Assembly (NCBI RefSeq): GCF_900187025.1
Contig: NZ_LT906478.1
Location: 1,410,001-1,474,000 of the forward strand
Length of the DNA: 64,000 nt
Direction: 5' to 3'
Source: Listeria ivanovii subsp. ivanovii
Lineage (GTDB): Bacteria; Bacillota; Bacilli; Lactobacillales; Listeriaceae
In this document: positions 1 to 6,642 of the stretch, piece after piece
Position numbering within the stretch: position 1 is the stretch's first letter
Layout: every line of letters begins with the position of its first letter
Notes under the pieces: generated by a model
The model's input: only the letters and a program-made list of their open reading frames with translations
Database searches by the model: none
What the model was told of the DNA's origin: nothing
Made by a program: the position numbers and the translations under genes

Positions 1-215
1 TGCGTAATCGTGTAAACTTTTTTATCTGGCTTTTTGTTTTGAGAATGTTTATGAACTACTAAATATCCGGCTTTCTCTAACTTCGAAAGCGCAGGATAAA
101 TTTGACTGTGATGGGTATTTTGCATAATTCTAAGACGATTAGCTAGTTCATAACCACTTGATGCTTCACGTGCAATCATTTGCAGCAAAGTATATTCTAA
201 TACATTTGGCGTCAT
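1..215 (-). CDS. ladR: PadR-family repressor LadR, N-terminal part (cut by window edge)
   Basis: This reading frame runs off the left end of the window, so only about 71 N-terminal residues are visible (beginning MTPNVLEYTLLQMIA). They form the winged-helix domain of the PadR family, including the typical SGYELANRL and IYPALSKLEKAGYL stretches that shape the recognition helix and wing. The start ATG at 213-215 is preceded by an AAGGGAG ribosome site. It is divergent from an MFS efflux pump, as ladR is from mdrL in Listeria, where LadR represses the pump. The gene name comes from this arrangement and the family; the C-terminal dimerisation part cannot be checked. Confidence 0.85.
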   Translation of the reverse strand, partial: MTPNVLEYTLLQMIAREASSGYELANRLRIMQNTHHSQIYPALSKLEKAGYLVVHKHSQNKKPDKKVYTIT

Positions 216-280
216 ATTTAATAACTCCCTTAAATTTCTATTTAACCTTATTGTAAGTGATAAGCAAAGATAAGTAAAAT

Positions 281-345
281 ATTTATATATGTCATTATTT
301 ATATATGTAAATATTGACATCAGTATTTGCTAGGCGTAATATAAT
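281..345 (+). promoter_or_regulatory. mdrL promoter with PadR-type operator and tandem 12-bp repeat
   Basis: A sigma-A promoter is visible: TTGACA at 314-319, 17-bp spacer, TAATAT at 337-342 (an overlapping TATAAT sits at 340-345). The -35 box lies inside ATGT-N8-ACAT at 305-320, which fits the inverted-repeat operator of PadR-family repressors. Just upstream the 12-mer ATTTATATATGT occurs twice, at 281-292 and 297-308, the second copy sharing its ATGT with the operator. A repressor bound here would block RNA polymerase. Binding by LadR is inferred. Confidence 0.65.
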
Positions 346-384
346 AAGTGAGTTTTATTTAGAAAGGGAAGTGTAGGTTGTATT

Positions 385-1578
385 ATGATGACGGAAAAAG
401 AAATGAATACAGGAAAATGGATTACTGCAGCAGCTAGTTTACTCGCATTTATGGGGATTGGAGTAGTGGATCCGTTACTTCCTTCCATCGCTGCAAGTAT
501 TGGCGCATCTCATTCACAAGTCGAGATGTTGTTTACAGCTTATATTTTTACTATGGCGATTATGATGATTCCAATCGGGATTGTTGCTGGAAAACTTGGA
601 GATAAGAAGTTAATTGTTATTGGGCTATTTATAGTTACGATTTTTGCTTTATTATGTGGTTTATCTGATACGATTGGTGCCTTGTCGATTTTTCGTGCTG
701 GTTGGGGCTTTGGAAACTCGATGTTTATGGCTACAGCAATGACGATGTTGATTGCTTTATCAGAAACTCCAGGACATGCTATTGGTATTTACGAGGCTTC
801 TATGGGACTTGGGATGGCTTTTGGTCCGCTTTTAGGTGGAATTCTCGGTAATATGTCTTGGCGTTATCCGTTTTTTGCTACAGCTTGTCTAATATTTATT
901 GCATTTTTACTTATTTTATTTAAAGTGAAAGAACCTAAAAAAATTGTCGCTGAGCCAATAGAAAAGAAAGAAGTCGCTATTAAGCAGATGCTCCATTTGT
1001 TTAAATATCGACCATTTTTACAAATTGCTTTTAGTGGGATGTTTTACTATTATTGTTTCTTTACGATTTTAGCTTATTCACCGCTAGTACTTGGTTTATC
1101 AGCGATTCAAATTGGTTTTGTATTTTTTGCGTGGGGACTTTGTTTAGCACTTGGTTCAGCAAAAATTTCTCATGCATTGGAATTTCGGTTTAATAGCAAA
1201 CAAATTTTAAAAGGATCCTTACTTGCGTGTGCTGTCATTTTGGCTCTGCTTGGATTTATTGATAATACTGCTGTTGATATCACTTTAATCATCATCTCTG
1301 GCTTGATTTTAGGTATTAACAATGCTTTATTTACAACAACTGTGATGGAACATTCCCCGTATGCAAGAAGTGTCACAAGTGGTGCCTATAATTTTGTTCG
1401 TTGGTTAGGTGCGGCTTTTGCACCGCTTTGTTCTGGTTTATTGAGTGAGGCATTTGGTATGAAAATGCCATTTATTGTAGCCAGTGTTATTTGTTTGGCT
1501 GGCATGGGCTTACTGTTTATTAAATTAAAACCAGCTCATTTCTCCTTGCAGCAAGCTAGCTCGGTAAAAAGTGAATAA
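385..1578 (+). CDS. mdrL: MFS multidrug efflux transporter MdrL
   Basis: A 397-residue integral membrane protein with about 12 hydrophobic helices, the usual size for drug:proton antiporters of the major facilitator superfamily. The early GVVDPLLPSIAASIGAS helix and the GKLGDKK loop between helices 2 and 3 are family hallmarks (motif A-like). Two ATG codons stand in tandem at 385 and 388; the GAAAGGGAA ribosome site at 362-370 is slightly far from both. The divergent PadR gene and the operator in between identify it as the counterpart of Listeria MdrL, which exports antibiotics and ethidium-like cations. Substrates in this strain are inferred. Confidence 0.88.
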   Translation: MMTEKEMNTGKWITAAASLLAFMGIGVVDPLLPSIAASIGASHSQVEMLFTAYIFTMAIMMIPIGIVAGKLGDKKLIVIGLFIVTIFALLCGLSDTIGALSIFRAGWGFGNSMFMATAMTMLIALSETPGHAIGIYEASMGLGMAFGPLLGGILGNMSWRYPFFATACLIFIAFLLILFKVKEPKKIVAEPIEKKEVAIKQMLHLFKYRPFLQIAFSGMFYYYCFFTILAYSPLVLGLSAIQIGFVFFAWGLCLALGSAKISHALEFRFNSKQILKGSLLACAVILALLGFIDNTAVDITLIIISGLILGINNALFTTTVMEHSPYARSVTSGAYNFVRWLGAAFAPLCSGLLSEAFGMKMPFIVASVICLAGMGLLFIKLKPAHFSLQQASSVKSE

Positions 1579-1586
1579 AAGAAGAG

Positions 1587-1617
1587 AGACGGAACCTTTG
1601 CGTTCGGTCTTTTTTTA
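1587..1617 (+). terminator. Rho-independent terminator of mdrL
   Basis: A hairpin with arms AGACGGAAC and GTTCGGTCT (one mismatch) is followed by seven T residues, directly after the mdrL stop codon. Confidence 0.8.
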
Positions 1618-1658
1618 TGATTTAAATCAACTAATTAACGTTTATCATTAAAAAGTTA

Positions 1659-1686
1659 TTGACAAACATTATTGATACTAGATATT
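1659..1686 (+). promoter_or_regulatory. Promoter of the DUF2975/XRE pair
   Basis: TTGACA at 1659-1664 is followed after 16 bp by GATATT at 1681-1686, about 25 bp ahead of the TTG start of the membrane gene. The -10 box is weak, so the assignment is moderate. Confidence 0.5.
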
Positions 1687-1711
1687 TTTTAGAAAAAAAG
1701 GAGAGATTTCA

Positions 1712-2236
1712 TTGAAACTAAAAAGACTACAAAAAATGAGTTACTTTCTGCATATTGCCCTTAAAATTTTATCAGTAGGTTCCATAATGATGTGTTTAGC
1801 AGCACTTGCAACGAAATTTTTTAATTTTGGAAATGTAACAGATATTTTTGCTTTTTTTCATGCAGAGTCATTTTATGGTAGTAGTCCAGAACAATATGTA
1901 CAAATAAATGAATCGATTATGCTTGGTGTTGCATCATTTTCATTGATTTTACTTGCATCAATATTATGGATTGCTAGCATGATTTTTAAAGATTTGGCAA
2001 ATAAATTTATTCCGTTTAGTGATACCGAAATAGCAAGATTAATATCACAATTATTACTTATTTATTCACTAGTACCTCAAATGTTATATGCAGTATTACA
2101 TACGATACTGATTCCTGGCTACTATATTTCTTTTGGCCTTAATATGTCTTTTTTCTTTGCAATTATTTTCTATTGTTTAACAGAAATTTTTCGTTATGGC
2201 GCATTTTTGCAAAAAGAATCTGATGAAACTTTATGA
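1712..2236 (+). CDS. DUF2975-family membrane protein
   Basis: A 174-residue protein with four predicted membrane helices (about residues 13-35, 64-90, 105-130 and 138-160). It starts with TTG at 1712, supported by AAAGGAGAG at 1697-1705. Size, topology and the following small XRE regulator match the DUF2975 family, whose members are typically paired with a Cro-like regulator. The two genes are 16 bp apart and almost certainly cotranscribed. No biochemical role is established; one possibility is that the membrane partner senses a signal and modulates the regulator, but that is inference. Confidence 0.65.
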   Translation: MKLKRLQKMSYFLHIALKILSVGSIMMCLAALATKFFNFGNVTDIFAFFHAESFYGSSPEQYVQINESIMLGVASFSLILLASILWIASMIFKDLANKFIPFSDTEIARLISQLLLIYSLVPQMLYAVLHTILIPGYYISFGLNMSFFFAIIFYCLTEIFRYGAFLQKESDETL

Positions 2237-2252
2237 ATGGAGATAAAAATAA

Positions 2253-2459
2253 ATGGCAATAATATTAAGATTGGATCGAATTATGGCTGACCGTAAGATG
2301 TCTTTAAATCAATTATCTAAAGAAGTCGGTGTAGCAAATGTTAACTTATCAAAAATAAAGACTGGTAAAGTAAGCGCGATTCGATTTTCTACGTTAAATG
2401 AAATATGCAAAGTATTGAAATGCCAACCTGGTGATATTTTAGAATATGTGGATGATTAA
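2253..2459 (+). CDS. Small XRE/Cro-type HTH regulator
   Basis: A 68-residue protein that is essentially one helix-turn-helix domain: LDRIMADRKMSLNQLSKEVG is helices 1-2, VANVNLSKIKTGKVSAIRFS the turn and recognition helix, and LNEICKVLKCQPGDILEYV the last two helices. This is the short YozG-like type that travels with DUF2975 membrane proteins, as it does here (16-bp gap, shared promoter). The likely role is local transcriptional control, possibly of its own operon. The target is unknown. Confidence 0.75.
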   Translation: MAIILRLDRIMADRKMSLNQLSKEVGVANVNLSKIKTGKVSAIRFSTLNEICKVLKCQPGDILEYVDD

Positions 2460-2693
<234 letters not shown>

Positions 2694-2921
2694 CTAATCT
2701 GCATAATTTTCAATATCTTTCCTATAAAAAAGATTAATATTTCTAACAGACTCATCATCAAAAACATAAAATGGCTCTATTTTTCTAGCTTTAATCATAT
2801 TCGAAACATTAGATGGTAATATCTCTAAATAGTCAGCAACTTGTCTTTGTGACATTACATATTTATTTAATTCAGCTACAATTTTTTGCTTAATTACATC
2901 ATCATCATCTAAAAAATACAT
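2694..2921 (-). CDS. Small HTH protein, possible excisionase or element regulator
   Basis: A 75-residue protein from the ATG at 2919-2921. The GTG at 2930 would touch its ribosome site, whereas this ATG stands about 8 nt behind AAAGGTG. It is acidic at the N terminus, with a helix-turn-helix-like core (SQRQVADYLEILPSNVSNMIKARKI cut here as residues 27-51). The end, NLFYRKDIENY, resembles the 'lFyr..dvekY' close of small phage DNA-binding proteins and excisionases. It lies 100 bp downstream of a broken tyrosine recombinase on the same strand, which makes a recombination-directionality or element-control role plausible. I cannot name a family with confidence. Confidence 0.5.
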   Translation of the reverse strand: MYFLDDDDVIKQKIVAELNKYVMSQRQVADYLEILPSNVSNMIKARKIEPFYVFDDESVRNINLFYRKDIENYAD

Positions 2922-3002
2922 CCATTTCACACCTTTTATGTATTATAGTTAATTAATATAATTATAACATAATATAATCCAATAATGGATATTTTCTATT
3001 CA

Positions 3003-3034
3003 TAAAAAAATCCAAGTAGCATAATTAGCTCCTC
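3003..3034 (-). terminator. Terminator of the recombinase gene
   Basis: Read on the minus strand, ATCCGAGGAGC pairs with GCTACTTGGAT (one G-T wobble, one mismatch) and is followed by seven T. The upstream arm overlaps the last codons of the recombinase frame. Confidence 0.65.
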
Positions 3035-3901
3035 GGATGAAATTTCTTGATTGTGTTTTGTTTTTGTTTAAGTTGAACCCGTGTATATCTTTGTGTCGTT
3101 GATACACTCGAATGTCCTAATAATTCTTGAATATAACGCAAGTCACAACCATTTTCAAGCAAATGCGTAGCATACGAATGCCTTAACATGTGAGGATGTA
3201 TCTTTCTATGAACAATTTTACCAATTTTTACAATCTCAGAGTAAACTTTTGCTGATTTTAACCTTTCACCTGTGTTAAAATCTATTAAAAAATATGAATG
3301 ACAACGCTTATGAAATGTCATTATTGCCTGTCTAGCTTTCAAATAAGATAGTAAATTCTTTTCTAAAGATTCATTATAGATAACAAATCTTTCTTTAATT
3401 ACCTTTGCCCAAAACTGTTATAACCCGATTCTCGAAATCAAAATCATAAACATTTAAGTTCTCGAATTCTTTCAGTCTTATCCCTGTGCTATACAAAAAA
3501 TCAAATAAAAATTCTTGATATCCCGTAGTTTCGTTGTTAGAATCAAATGTTTTATAGATTTCCGCAATTTCTTGCTCATATAATACTTTCATATTTTTAA
3601 CTGCAGTTATTTTTATGCCTGATGATCTGAAATAATTTCCAGTATCAAGCACTTTAAAATCAATTAAATAATTATAAAAGCGTTCTAATACATTGACATA
3701 ATTATACATTGTATTTGTTGATAATCTTTCTCTCATATCACTTAATATTTCTCTATACTCGTTTTGGTTAATTTCAATCGAATCGACTTTTTCGAATAAC
3801 TCTCTTGTAATTATAGTTAAATTATTATCTATCGTTCTCTCTGTTAAATTTTTGCTAAATAAATAATTTCTGTATTGTCTAAGCAAGTGCGAATCTTCCA
3901 T
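3025..3901 (-). pseudogene. Tyrosine recombinase/integrase split by one frameshift
   Basis: Two frames together encode one phage-integrase-type recombinase of about 290 residues. The upstream frame (3395-3901) carries the SAM-like core-binding domain and the first catalytic Arg in STGIRLKEF, and ends at GKGN, the start of the catalytic Lys hairpin. The downstream frame continues without loss: dropping one A of the pair at 3397-3398 restores [18 protein letters not shown] and reaches [11 protein letters not shown] (His-x-x-Arg), [12 protein letters not shown] (second His and nucleophile Tyr) and the C terminus. All catalytic residues are therefore still encoded, which suggests recent inactivation or a sequencing error. 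The start at 3901 has AAGGGGA upstream. No attachment sites were recognised. Confidence 0.85.
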
Positions 3902-3916
3902 AACGCAATCCCCTTC

Positions 3917-4013
3917 TTGTTTGATTATTTAGCTGTCAGTATGATATTATTTTGATGTGAAGTCCTCTACAATACCTTAGTTCCCGCTTCGGTGTCAAGG
4001 GACTTCTTTTTTT
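3917..4013 (+). ncRNA. Putative small antisense RNA with terminator
   Basis: TTGTTT at 3917-3922 and TATGAT at 3940-3945 are 17 bp apart and could start a transcript near 3951. A hairpin with perfect outer arms GAAGTCC (3959-3965) and GGACTTC (4000-4006), plus an alternative inner pairing of TTCCC and GGGA, is followed by seven T at 4007-4013. This looks like an intrinsic terminator, yet no + strand gene precedes it. The result would be an RNA of about 60 nt, antisense to the 3' end of any micro-ORF transcript. Expression is inferred. Confidence 0.4.
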
Positions 4014-4068
4014 AACCGCCTAAAACAATTGATGCAAATACACTAACAACAGTTTGTAATAAAATCAT
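4012..4068 (-). CDS. 18-residue hydrophobic peptide, SHP-pheromone-like candidate
   Basis: ATG at 4066-4068 opens a frame for MILLQTVVSVFASIVLGG and a TAA stop. The ribosome site AAAGGAGGGG (4076-4085) is close to ideal and well spaced, so translation is likely despite the size. A promoter-like TGGACA-N17-TAGTAA lies upstream on the same strand. The hydrophobic stretch ending in Gly-Gly and the head-to-head position with an Rgg-like regulator match the layout of streptococcal rgg/shp quorum-sensing loci, where an SHP precursor is exported, processed to its C-terminal octapeptide and sensed by Rgg inside the cell. Unlike most SHPs it lacks a charged N terminus and an Asp/Glu before the mature part. 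A type I toxin peptide is the main alternative, since a putative RNA converges on its 3' end. Confidence 0.5.
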   Translation of the reverse strand: MILLQTVVSVFASIVLGG

Positions 4069-4225
4069 TTTTAATCCCCTCCTTTGTACTAATATTAACA
4101 TGTATTTTAATAAAATATTCACTTTGTTTACTATCCGAACATTCATATTTTGTCCACAGACTTATGCAAATGTTTCTATATAATTATTATATTAAGTGCA
4201 ATATGAGCAAAAAGGAGCTAACAAC

Positions 4226-4975
4226 ATGAGTGAAAACAAAACTATCGGTGAAGCTTTGAGAGATATACGAAAAATAAAAGGCTTTACTCAAAATGAAATA
4301 GTCACTAATAATTTAAGTCGTTCAACGATTGCTAAAATTGAAACCAATTTAATCAACCCCACCTACAATCGAATCATCATTTTTTGCAAGCAAATTAATG
4401 TATCCTTAGAAGAAGTAATCTATTACCAGCACAACTACTCTGTAGATGTAATGTGATTACTATTTTCACTGAAACTGAATCAGTTGATTTAGCAAGAAAA
4501 GAAGTTGAATTCATCTGGGAGAGATTAGAAAAACAAGATGAATGGTTTCATCACGATATATTAATTTTAGCTCACATTATTTTCGTCTTTGAAAATGAAA
4601 CATTAGAATTAGTTGCAAATAAATTAATGAATGAAATTGATAAATTTTCATATTTTATCAATTACAAACGCCTTAAAATGGGGCTGGTATTTAATTTGGC
4701 TCTTTTTTTTGAAATTTGCAGGTAAAGTAGAAGAAACTATTAAGTATATAGAAATAGGAATTCAATTAGCTACTGATATAGATAATTTATCTGTAAAGTA
4801 TCTTGGTTATCATAGAAAGGCAGAATATCTTCTGTTCAAAGGTAAAATAGAACAAGCAGAATCTCTTCACAATACAGCTCTTTCTTTCTTTAAGTTTATT
4901 GATGATGAAGCAATGTATAATGATATAAAAAGTGACTGGGGAAAATCTTATCAGCAGTTTAATATTAAAATATAA
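4226..4975 (+). pseudogene. Rgg/MutR-like regulator (XRE HTH + helical repeats), broken by two frameshifts
   Basis: The start is ATG 4226 with AAAGGAGC upstream. The first frame gives 76 residues: an XRE helix-turn-helix (EALRDIRKIKGFTQNEIV, then LSRSTIAKIETNLINPTY) typical of Rgg regulators. The next part continues in another frame from about 4453 (TESVDLARKEVEFIWERL), and the last returns to the first frame after T8 at 4703-4710 (FAGKVEETIKYIEIGIQLA to the stop at 4975). Removing one T from that run joins parts two and three. The joined product would be about 250 residues of HTH plus TPR-like helices, slightly short of the usual 280-300. It is divergent from a micro-ORF, as rgg genes are from their peptide genes. 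It is probably not functional as written. Confidence 0.7.
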
Positions 4976-4983
4976 ACACAAAA

Positions 4984-5031
4984 TAAAAAAAGAAAGACCG
5001 CGATTTTTATATCGAGCTCTTTCTTTTTTTA
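4984..5031. terminator. Bidirectional terminator between the regulator and the immunity gene
   Basis: An A-run plus GAAAGACCGCGA on the left pairs with TCGAGCTCTTTC plus a T-run on the right, so U-tracts form on both strands. It serves the convergent Rgg-like gene and the toxin/immunity operon. Confidence 0.8.
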
Positions 5032-5038
5032 TTATTAA

Positions 5039-5284
5039 TTAGCATTCTACTCCCCAATACATTTCTGGGTATAATTCATCCAATAACTTTCCATCTAGTT
5101 TAGCTTTTTGAAATAATTCATCCAATGAATGGAAATCTTGACAATATGTACCATCATCTTTTGCTAAGCTACTTCCTCCGTTTGCATCATGACTAATCCA
5201 ATAGTCAGTGTCATTATAAACGAATAGATATTCTTCTCCCATATACAAGCCTTCTTTGAATAACTTATATTTCTTTTCATCCAT
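5039..5284 (-). CDS. Probable immunity protein for the adjacent secreted toxin
   Basis: An 81-residue acidic soluble protein with no signal peptide (ATG at 5282-5284, nine nt behind GGAG; an in-frame TTG at 5299 has no ribosome site). It is rich in Asp, Glu, Tyr and Trp, with DYWISHDANGG in the middle and a C-terminal LYPEMYWGVEC. Small acidic proteins coded directly after polymorphic-toxin genes are usually immunity proteins that stay in the cytosol and block the toxin. Its gene follows the toxin stop by 18 bp. I do not recognise a named immunity family, so the function is inferred from position and composition. Confidence 0.5.
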   Translation of the reverse strand: MDEKKYKLFKEGLYMGEEYLFVYNDTDYWISHDANGGSSLAKDDGTYCQDFHSLDELFQKAKLDGKLLDELYPEMYWGVEC

Positions 5285-5302
5285 TTGATCCAACTCCAAT
5301 AC

Positions 5303-5785
5303 TTAATAATCTTTACCTCTATTACCTTTTGAATCAAAATTATGTCTATGCGGTACTTTAGGATGGGCTTTTGCATTCCCATGATTTGTATAATCTATAT
5401 CCATTTGAGCTTTTCCGTTTTTATCATAATAACGTCTTTGTTTTACCTTTTTACCATCGTAAAAATCCTTTGATGAATATGCTTTACCAGTTTTAGGTAG
5501 GGACGTAACTTTCTTTGATTTTGTTACAGATGAATGATTTGCTGTTTTTGAACCTTTTGATTTTGCTGTAGAATAAGCTTGTGAAACAGTGGGTTTCGGT
5601 TTTGGCTTTGGTTTTGCTGAACCACCACCAGGTTTAAGTCTAGCTCCACCACCACCAGCTAATCCCGGTCCAGAACTTCCTTCATGTACAACATTTTTCG
5701 CAACTACTATATTTTCAAAGCAAACTAGCGAAAATAATATTAGTAGCATAAGACTTAGAGGCATTAGTTGTTTTATTTTTCTCAT
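5303..5785 (-). CDS. Secreted polymorphic-toxin-like protein
   Basis: 160 residues. Residues 1-30 are a Sec signal peptide (basic MRKIKQ, hydrophobic LMPLSLMLLILFSLVCF, cleavage near VVA-KN). Residues 35-65 are a Gly/Pro/Lys-rich linker with GGGG and a KPKPKPKP run. Residues 100-160 are a compact charged domain with RRYYDKNGKAQMDIDYTNHG and HPKVPHRHNF, which resembles C-terminal domains of LXG/WXG polymorphic toxins, where the His residues are thought to be catalytic (nuclease-like). A toxin domain behind a plain signal peptide, with no LXG or repeat carrier, is unusual. A probable immunity gene follows. Its target and activity are unproven. Confidence 0.55.
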   Translation of the reverse strand: MRKIKQLMPLSLMLLILFSLVCFENIVVAKNVVHEGSSGPGLAGGGGARLKPGGGSAKPKPKPKPTVSQAYSTAKSKGSKTANHSSVTKSKKVTSLPKTGKAYSSKDFYDGKKVKQRRYYDKNGKAQMDIDYTNHGNAKAHPKVPHRHNFDSKGNRGKDY

Positions 5786-5843
5786 GTTATCTCTCCTTAT
5801 TTATATGTATTTTCAGTTAATTTTAACATAAATAAATAAATAA

Positions 5844-5872
5844 ATTAAAACTCAAATCTTTAAATTTGTCAA
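5844..5872 (-). promoter_or_regulatory. Promoter of the toxin/immunity operon
   Basis: On the minus strand TTGACA (5867-5872) and TTTAAT (5844-5849) are 17 bp apart. An AAAT tetranucleotide run (5830-5845) overlaps the -10 box and the start of the leader. The ribosome site AAGGAGAG precedes the ATG at 5785. Confidence 0.6.
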
Positions 5873-5967
5873 AAAATATCCATAATTCAACTGTGATAAA
5901 TAGTAAAAAATAACATTTTTTATCTTTAATAGATAAAAAGTTATCATTTAAAGGGAAATAAAAAAAG

Positions 5968-5998
5968 AGACCTTCTAACTTATTAAACTAGAAGGTCT
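5968..5998 (-). terminator. Terminator of the LOG/SMUG2-like operon
   Basis: Perfect 10-bp arms AGACCTTCTA and TAGAAGGTCT, loop of 11 nt, with a T-run on the minus strand. It follows the LOG-family gene. Confidence 0.85.
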
Positions 5999-6051
5999 TT
6001 GTATGTTTTGTTCATAAAGATATATTCCGTCTTGCTTCCTAAGCTGTTTTC

Positions 6052-6612
6052 TCAATATCTCCGAACTTCAGCTGGTACATAATCGATTATAAATTGGTTG
6101 ATTTCTTTTAGTGAATTTGAAAAGAGCGTCTTATCTCTGTCTGTTTGAGTGAGAAAATCATTTTTTACCATGTTGTCATATAAATCTCTTAAAGGCTCAT
6201 AAAAACCATTTTCATTAAATAAAATACAAGGGTTGGGATTTTGTCCAATTCTTGACCAAGAGATCATTTCGGTGATTTCTTCTAGCGTGCCAGGTCCTCC
6301 TGGTAGTGCGATACAAACATCCCCTAGATCAAGCATTTTTTGCTTTCGTTCAGCCATCGTATGGACAGAATACATCTTGGTTAAATTCGTATGTGCTAGT
6401 TCTCGCTCCATTAAGAACTGAGGCATTACGCCGATTACTTCTCCTTCCCCTTTGATTACAGTATCAGCAATAACACGCATCAGCCCTATTTTGCCTCCAC
6501 CGTATACTAGTGTATGTTTTTGTTCAACAATCCACTCACCTAGCTTTTTTGCAGCTTGTTGATAAGCCGGATCATTTCCTTTGCTTGCTCCACAATAGAC
6601 AACGATATTCAA
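6052..6612 (-). CDS. LOG-family protein (cytokinin-type nucleoside 5'-monophosphate phosphoribohydrolase family)
   Basis: A 186-residue protein of the 'lysine decarboxylase-like' LOG family. It shows the Rossmann-like start VYCGASKG, the YGGGKIGLM loop and the hallmark PGGPGTLEEITE, whose Arg/Glu residues form the active site that cleaves the N-glycosidic bond of AMP-type nucleotides. Length agrees with the family (about 190). In bacteria without cytokinin the physiological substrate is uncertain, and older 'lysine decarboxylase' labels are wrong. It lies 30 bp downstream of a DNA-glycosylase-like gene on the same strand, so the two are likely cotranscribed. Confidence 0.88.
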   Translation of the reverse strand: MNIVVYCGASKGNDPAYQQAAKKLGEWIVEQKHTLVYGGGKIGLMRVIADTVIKGEGEVIGVMPQFLMERELAHTNLTKMYSVHTMAERKQKMLDLGDVCIALPGGPGTLEEITEMISWSRIGQNPNPCILFNENGFYEPLRDLYDNMVKNDFLTQTDRDKTLFSNSLKEINQFIIDYVPAEVRRY

Positions 6613-6642
6613 ATAAGTTCATTCCTTTCGTTTAACCATAGC

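Larger units (their letters stand above)
3902..4225. other. Intergenic segment carrying a micro-ORF, a small-RNA candidate and divergent promoters
   Basis: This segment lies between the recombinase and the Rgg-like gene. It holds, in order, a possible + strand promoter and hairpin (3917-4013), the 18-codon minus-strand micro-ORF (4012-4068), its promoter, and the + strand promoter of the regulator (TATAAT at 4179-4184, weak -35). An odd palindrome ATTTTA-A-TAAAAT sits at 4104-4116 between the micro-ORF ribosome site and its promoter and could be an operator. Confidence 0.5.

Noticed and set aside
5445..5500. LPKTG in the middle of the secreted toxin-like protein as a sortase signal
   Set aside because: It is not followed by a hydrophobic helix and basic tail; a charged domain of 60 residues follows, so it is chance.
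5829..5846. AAAT tandem run as a functional repeat
   Set aside because: It is a short low-complexity stretch in an AT-rich leader with no further sign of function.
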